Assembly (NCBI RefSeq): GCF_022024015.1
Contig: NZ_CP091786.1
Location: 3,472,001-3,536,000, forward strand
DNA: 64,000 nucleotides
DNA from: Prevotella sp. E9-3
GTDB lineage: Bacteria > Bacteroidota > Bacteroidia > Bacteroidales > Bacteroidaceae
Direction: 5' to 3'
The position numbers and the translations under genes are program-made. Below the pieces are notes generated by a model, which saw nothing but the letters and a program-made list of their open reading frames with translations, was not told where the DNA came from and searched no databases. Positions 61,030-64,000 of the stretch are shown piece after piece. Each line of letters starts with the position of its first letter. Position 1 is the first letter of the stretch.

Positions 61030-61162
61030 CTCAGAAAAACAGAGAAAACCGAGAGACATTTTTAGATGGCTGAGGTGCATCCAGCTTTCACAGGAACTGT
61101 AAAAAAGACAACAACAAATTACACAATAATCCGTACAAAAAATACGTTTCTACGCAAAAAGA

Positions 61163-61600
61163 ATGATGAAGATTGAGAGTTCGAATATTAGACCAGATCT
61201 TTTAAAACAACTGAAATCGTATGTTTATGATATCATCGGTTGTTGTCAGGACGTCCATAGAGAACTTGGTCCATGGCTGAACGAGTATATGTATCAGGAG
61301 GCCCTAAAAGTGGCGTTTCAAGAGAAGCAGCTACCTTTCATTAAAGAATACTATTTCCAAGTGTCTTATCACGGAGTTCCTTTGGAACACCGGCACTTCA
61401 TGGATTTCCTTTGCAAAGGGAATGTTGTATTGGAATGCAAAGCCATCTCTTCTTTGGGCGCTGAGCAGCGCCAGCAGTTGTGGAATTACATGCGTCTAAC
61501 CAATACTCCTATTGGCATACTGTACAATTTTGCACCCGTTAAAGACCAGTGTGAGAAATACTACTACGATGTGAATACCAAGACCATAACAGCATTTTAG
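61163..61600 (+). CDS. GxxExxY family protein (PD-(D/E)XK-like)
   Basis: 145 residues. The family name motif is in HRELGPWLNEYMYQEAL (G-x-W-x-x-E-x-x-Y type). The nuclease-like core follows as HFMDFLCKGNVVLECKAISS (D and ExK pattern) and QLWNYMRLTNTPIGILYNF. GxxExxY proteins are widespread in Bacteroidetes and of unknown function; they resemble restriction-fold enzymes. No partner gene is adjacent. The 3' side is a short repeat array and a cruciform-like element. Confidence 0.85.
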   Translation: MMKIESSNIRPDLLKQLKSYVYDIIGCCQDVHRELGPWLNEYMYQEALKVAFQEKQLPFIKEYYFQVSYHGVPLEHRHFMDFLCKGNVVLECKAISSLGAEQRQQLWNYMRLTNTPIGILYNFAPVKDQCEKYYYDVNTKTITAF

Positions 61601-61612
61601 TTCATAGTTTTT

Positions 61613-61680
61613 TAATGCATAATTCATAATTAAGAGTTCATAGTGCATAGTGCATAGTTCATAGTTCATAATTCATAAGG
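61613..61680. repeat. Short tandem repeat array (TTCATAGTGCATAG type)
   Basis: Head-to-tail units such as AATTCATAATTAAGAGTTCA and TAGTGCATAGTGCATAG belong to the same class of 7- to 8-base arrays as those at 22770 and 49871. It directly follows the GxxExxY gene and precedes the four-armed element. Confidence 0.8.
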
Positions 61681-61699
61681 ATCCTTTTTTTCTGTTTTT

Positions 61700-61823
61700 C
61701 TTTTTGTCTGATGATATCCTGTAAGGATTGATGGCATGGATGTAGGCTTTTATCTGGGTGCTTGCACACAAGTAAAAGGCTACATCCATGACATCAGAGA
61801 CGTAGTCTCAACCAGACAAAAAG
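61700..61823. repeat. Four-armed inverted-repeat element (cruciform or structured RNA)
   Basis: Closing stem CTTTTTGTCTG (61700-61710) with CAGACAAAAAG (61813-61823); arm 1 ATCCT-gta-AGGAT (61716-61728); central stem GATG, CATGGATGTAG, CTTTTA (61730-61752) with TAAAAG, CTACATCCATG, CATC (61773-61795), tip hairpin GTGC-tt-GCAC; arm 3 GAGAC-gta-GTCTC (61797-61809). The two small arms are mirror-placed with the same GTA loop. A gap of 319 bases between genes holds this and the short repeat array only. Confidence 0.8.
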
Positions 61824-61919
61824 GGTTTTGAAGGTTTTGGTTAATAGTACACAGGGGTCTGCAGGTGACCCGAATTTTCTGAAAAATGACATATGTATCT
61901 CTGCGAGAGAAAATCACTT

Positions 61920-62525
61920 TTACAACTGTCCGGCCTCGACCATCAGTACGACTCGCTCGGTGAGACGGTCAACACCATTCGGATCATAGCCTTTTTTCAG
62001 GGAGGCGCCAAACATCCAGGCAAAGGCCTGCCACATGCCTGAGCGAACGGGACCGATGAAAGCCTGAATGGTTTCGTAGGCGGTAGCGTTGCACTCACGG
62101 TCAATGAGCTTGATGAGCAGTTTGCCCTGCGAATAAGTCAGTTTTTTCATTTTCGGCTTATACTCGGCCACAATAGCGGATTCCACTTTCTTCAAGTGAG
62201 CATCGCGCTCTTTCTGGGTGGGAAGCGTCTCAATATATTCGGCCGTTTCTATAAGCATCTGTCGGGCTTCCTTGGCTATGGGCAACACCTTTTTCACATT
62301 CTTCACCAGTCGCATATAGGCTTGTTCCTGCTTCTTGGTTTTGAAAGTAGGCTTGGGATAGACATAGACGTTCGACATCTCCATGTACTGAATGGAGTCG
62401 CCATCTACCAGCACCTTGCTCACTTTCACCGAAGGAGTGAGGGCATCCGAGACAGGTTCCTGCGCACCAGCAAACTGCAGTCCGGAACTTATAATAATAG
62501 CCAACAAGGGAAGTCGTTTCATCAT
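61920..62525 (-). CDS. DUF4294 protein
   Basis: 201 residues from MMKRLPLLAIIISSGLQFAGAQ at 62525; frames upstream to 62549 add a few unlikely residues. Signal peptide, then a helical domain with FKTKKQEQAYMRLVKNVKKV and LTYSQGKLLIKLIDRECNATAYETI, the DUF4294 pattern (TYSQGKLLxKLIDRE). Family members are periplasmic proteins of Bacteroidetes with unknown function. The gene diverges from the Xpt-PreA fusion. Confidence 0.85.
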   Translation of the reverse strand: MMKRLPLLAIIISSGLQFAGAQEPVSDALTPSVKVSKVLVDGDSIQYMEMSNVYVYPKPTFKTKKQEQAYMRLVKNVKKVLPIAKEARQMLIETAEYIETLPTQKERDAHLKKVESAIVAEYKPKMKKLTYSQGKLLIKLIDRECNATAYETIQAFIGPVRSGMWQAFAWMFGASLKKGYDPNGVDRLTERVVLMVEAGQL

Positions 62526-62599
62526 GGCAAAGGTAGGCAATAAAAACAAATTATAGCTATATTTGCCGTAATTATATCTATTATTTTCAAAAATTTATC

Positions 62600-62607
62600 T
62601 ATATTTG
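62600..62607 (+). promoter_or_regulatory. -7 element of the Xpt-PreA fusion
   Basis: TATATTTG matches TAnnTTTG, 34 bases before the ATG at 62642. Confidence 0.6.
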
Positions 62608-62641
62608 CCACAGAATACTAATCTAAAACAATGTAAGCCTT

Positions 62642-64000
62642 ATGAAATCTTTGATTAACCGAATACTGCAAGACGGGCGCTGTCTGGAGGGTGGCATATT
62701 GAAAGTGGACCGTTTTATTAACCACCAGATGGATCCCTACCTGATGAAACAGGTGGCCGTGGAATGGATGAACCGTTTTGCGAAAGAGAAACCGACGAAG
62801 ATTCTTACCGTAGAGGCTTCGGGCATTGCGCCGGCGGTGATGCTGGGCTATCTGATGGAACTGCCGGTGGTGTTTGCCAAGAAGAAGCAGCCCTCTACCA
62901 TGAACGATTTCTATACGGCGAAAGTGCGCTCGTTTACCAAACAGCGAGAATACACGTTCATCATCAGTCGTGAATACCTGTCGGCCAACGACCGTGTGCT
63001 GTTCGTTGACGACTTCCTGGCTTTCGGCAATGCTGCACTGGGCATCATCGACCTTTGCCGACAGGCGGGTGCTGAGGTGGTTGGCATGGGCTTCATCATA
63101 GAAAAGGAGTTTCAAGGAGGCCGCAAACTACTCAACGAGGCGGGCGTCACCAACATCGACTCACTGGCCATCATCGAATCGCTGGAAGACAATCAGATTA
63201 AGCTGAAGGGGGTAAAGATACGCAAAGTGAATATCTATGAGGAAGCCAACAGGTGCTTGTTGTGTCAGGATGCTCCCTGCACCAAGGCCTGTAAGACAGG
63301 TGATCCTGCACGCGCCATCCGTGCCATTCGCTTTGACAATCACAAGCCTGCACTGCGCTGGGTGAAAGACTGTAGCGACGGCGACTTGGAACGTGCCGAA
63401 CAGGCTTGTATTCACTACAACTGGCCCATCCGTATCAAAGAGATGTTGCGCAGTATTCATAAAGATGATGTGGACGACAGCAACTATCCTTCCCTTGCCA
63501 TCGACTTCTGTGGCATACGCTGTGAGAATCCGTTCTTCCTGGCCTCATCGGCTGTATGCACCAACTATGAGATGGTGGCGCGTGCCTTCGAAGCAGGTTG
63601 GGCGGGCGTGTTCTATAAGACTATCTGCATGCAGGAAATAAAAGAGGTGTCGCCCCGTTTCGATGCCATGCACAATAATGCCACGCATGGCGACTTCTAC
63701 GGTTTCCGCAACATGGAACAGTTGAGCGAGAATCCGGTAGAAATGGACTTCGATATTCTGCGCCGGTTGAAGCAGGACTATCCCACAAAAATAGTGGTAG
63801 CCAGCATTATGGGACAGAACGAAGAAGAATGGATGACCCTGGCCAAAATGGCCGAAGAGGCTGGCTGCGATGCCGTGGAACTGAACTTCTCTTGTCCGCA
63901 GATGAAATATGAGGGCATGGGCAGCGATGTGGGACAGAGTCCGGAACTGGTAAAGGAATATACGGAGTGCGTAAAGCGGAGTGTGAGGATTCCTGTGATA
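62642..64000 (+). CDS. Xanthine phosphoribosyltransferase fused to an iron-sulfur linker and PreA-type dihydropyrimidine dehydrogenase (3' end missing)
   Basis: 453 codons are open to the window edge; I checked the frame codon by codon through the junction and found no stop. Residues 1-188 are Xpt: [20 protein letters not shown] and the PRPP loop [16 protein letters not shown]. Residues about 197-260 contain [24 protein letters not shown] and two more Cys, resembling the N-terminal cluster segment of PreT or GltD. From about residue 278 the FMN-binding barrel of PreA/DHODH type begins: [53 protein letters not shown]. The chain would join purine salvage (xanthine plus PRPP to XMP) with pyrimidine reduction. 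The remaining barrel and any ferredoxin tail lie beyond base 64000. Confidence 0.9.
   Translation, partial: MKSLINRILQDGRCLEGGILKVDRFINHQMDPYLMKQVAVEWMNRFAKEKPTKILTVEASGIAPAVMLGYLMELPVVFAKKKQPSTMNDFYTAKVRSFTKQREYTFIISREYLSANDRVLFVDDFLAFGNAALGIIDLCRQAGAEVVGMGFIIEKEFQGGRKLLNEAGVTNIDSLAIIESLEDNQIKLKGVKIRKVNIYEEANRCLLCQDAPCTKACKTGDPARAIRAIRFDNHKPALRWVKDCSDGDLERAEQACIHYNWPIRIKEMLRSIHKDDVDDSNYPSLAIDFCGIRCENPFFLASSAVCTNYEMVARAFEAGWAGVFYKTICMQEIKEVSPRFDAMHNNATHGDFYGFRNMEQLSENPVEMDFDILRRLKQDYPTKIVVASIMGQNEEEWMTLAKMAEEAGCDAVELNFSCPQMKYEGMGSDVGQSPELVKEYTECVKRSVRIPVI

Overview
The window is about 64 kb of chromosome from a member of Bacteroidetes, most likely Prevotella or a close relative. The evidence is a SusC/SusD polysaccharide locus, an IspG with a Bacteroidetes-type insert, an interpain-like C10 peptidase with BspA-type repeats, a short C-terminal sorting-like tail on one secreted protein, and many promoters matching the Bacteroidetes -7 element TAnnTTTG. 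It opens in the 3' end of panE and closes inside an Xpt-PreA fusion gene.

Layout. 1-2.4 kb: panE end, then a DUF4435/AAA ATPase pair resembling the PARIS anti-phage system. 2.5-19.7 kb: a fructan utilisation locus (fructokinase, sugar permease, GH32, carbohydrate-binding-like protein; then a second GH32, a DUF4960 surface glycan-binding protein, SusD, SusC and a membrane-spanning AraC-type regulator with no kinase). A CsgG/DUF4810/DUF799 lipoprotein operon sits inside it on the other strand. 19.7-22.7 kb: ispG and a RecD-like helicase. 22.8-36.1 kb: an accessory region ending at tRNA-Asn. It holds an orphan RelB-like antitoxin, a LlaJI-type restriction operon, a 300-bp palindrome, a Vat-like acetyltransferase and DUF1349 lipoprotein between direct repeats, a C10 protease, several repeats and a Panacea-type toxin-antitoxin pair. 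36.3-51.5 kb: a housekeeping block (S41 protease, dnaG, queD, queE, cls, rsmD, U32, M16, cysS, YitT, hemolysin III). 51.5-61.9 kb: a second accessory region with a repeat copy, a pseudoknotted leader RNA, an MmeI-like restriction gene broken by one stop codon, a DUF4268 nuclease, a three-gene DUF4417 cassette, an sRNA candidate, a DUF4325 gene, an M28/glutaminyl-cyclase lipoprotein, and two fold-back elements. 61.9-64 kb: DUF4294 and the Xpt-PreA fusion.

How genes work together. In the fructan locus the surface proteins (SusCD, DUF4960 protein, GH32 lipoprotein) should bind, cut and import fructan. The second GH32 should release fructose, which the permease imports and fructokinase phosphorylates. 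The regulator probably senses a sugar in the periplasm and acts at a motif found upstream of both minus-strand operons. At least four defence or conflict modules (PARIS-like, LlaJI-like, MmeI-like plus DUF4268, Panacea toxin-antitoxin) lie in the accessory stretches.

The signals I find least explained are: the kinase-less regulator with its shared operator; the 52.28-52.60 kb pseudoknotted leader; the two-copy 0.5-kb element with 22-bp minisatellites; the large fold-back elements at 29.1, 60.97 and 61.76 kb; and the Xpt-PreA fusion. All functions are read from motifs by eye; no database search was run.
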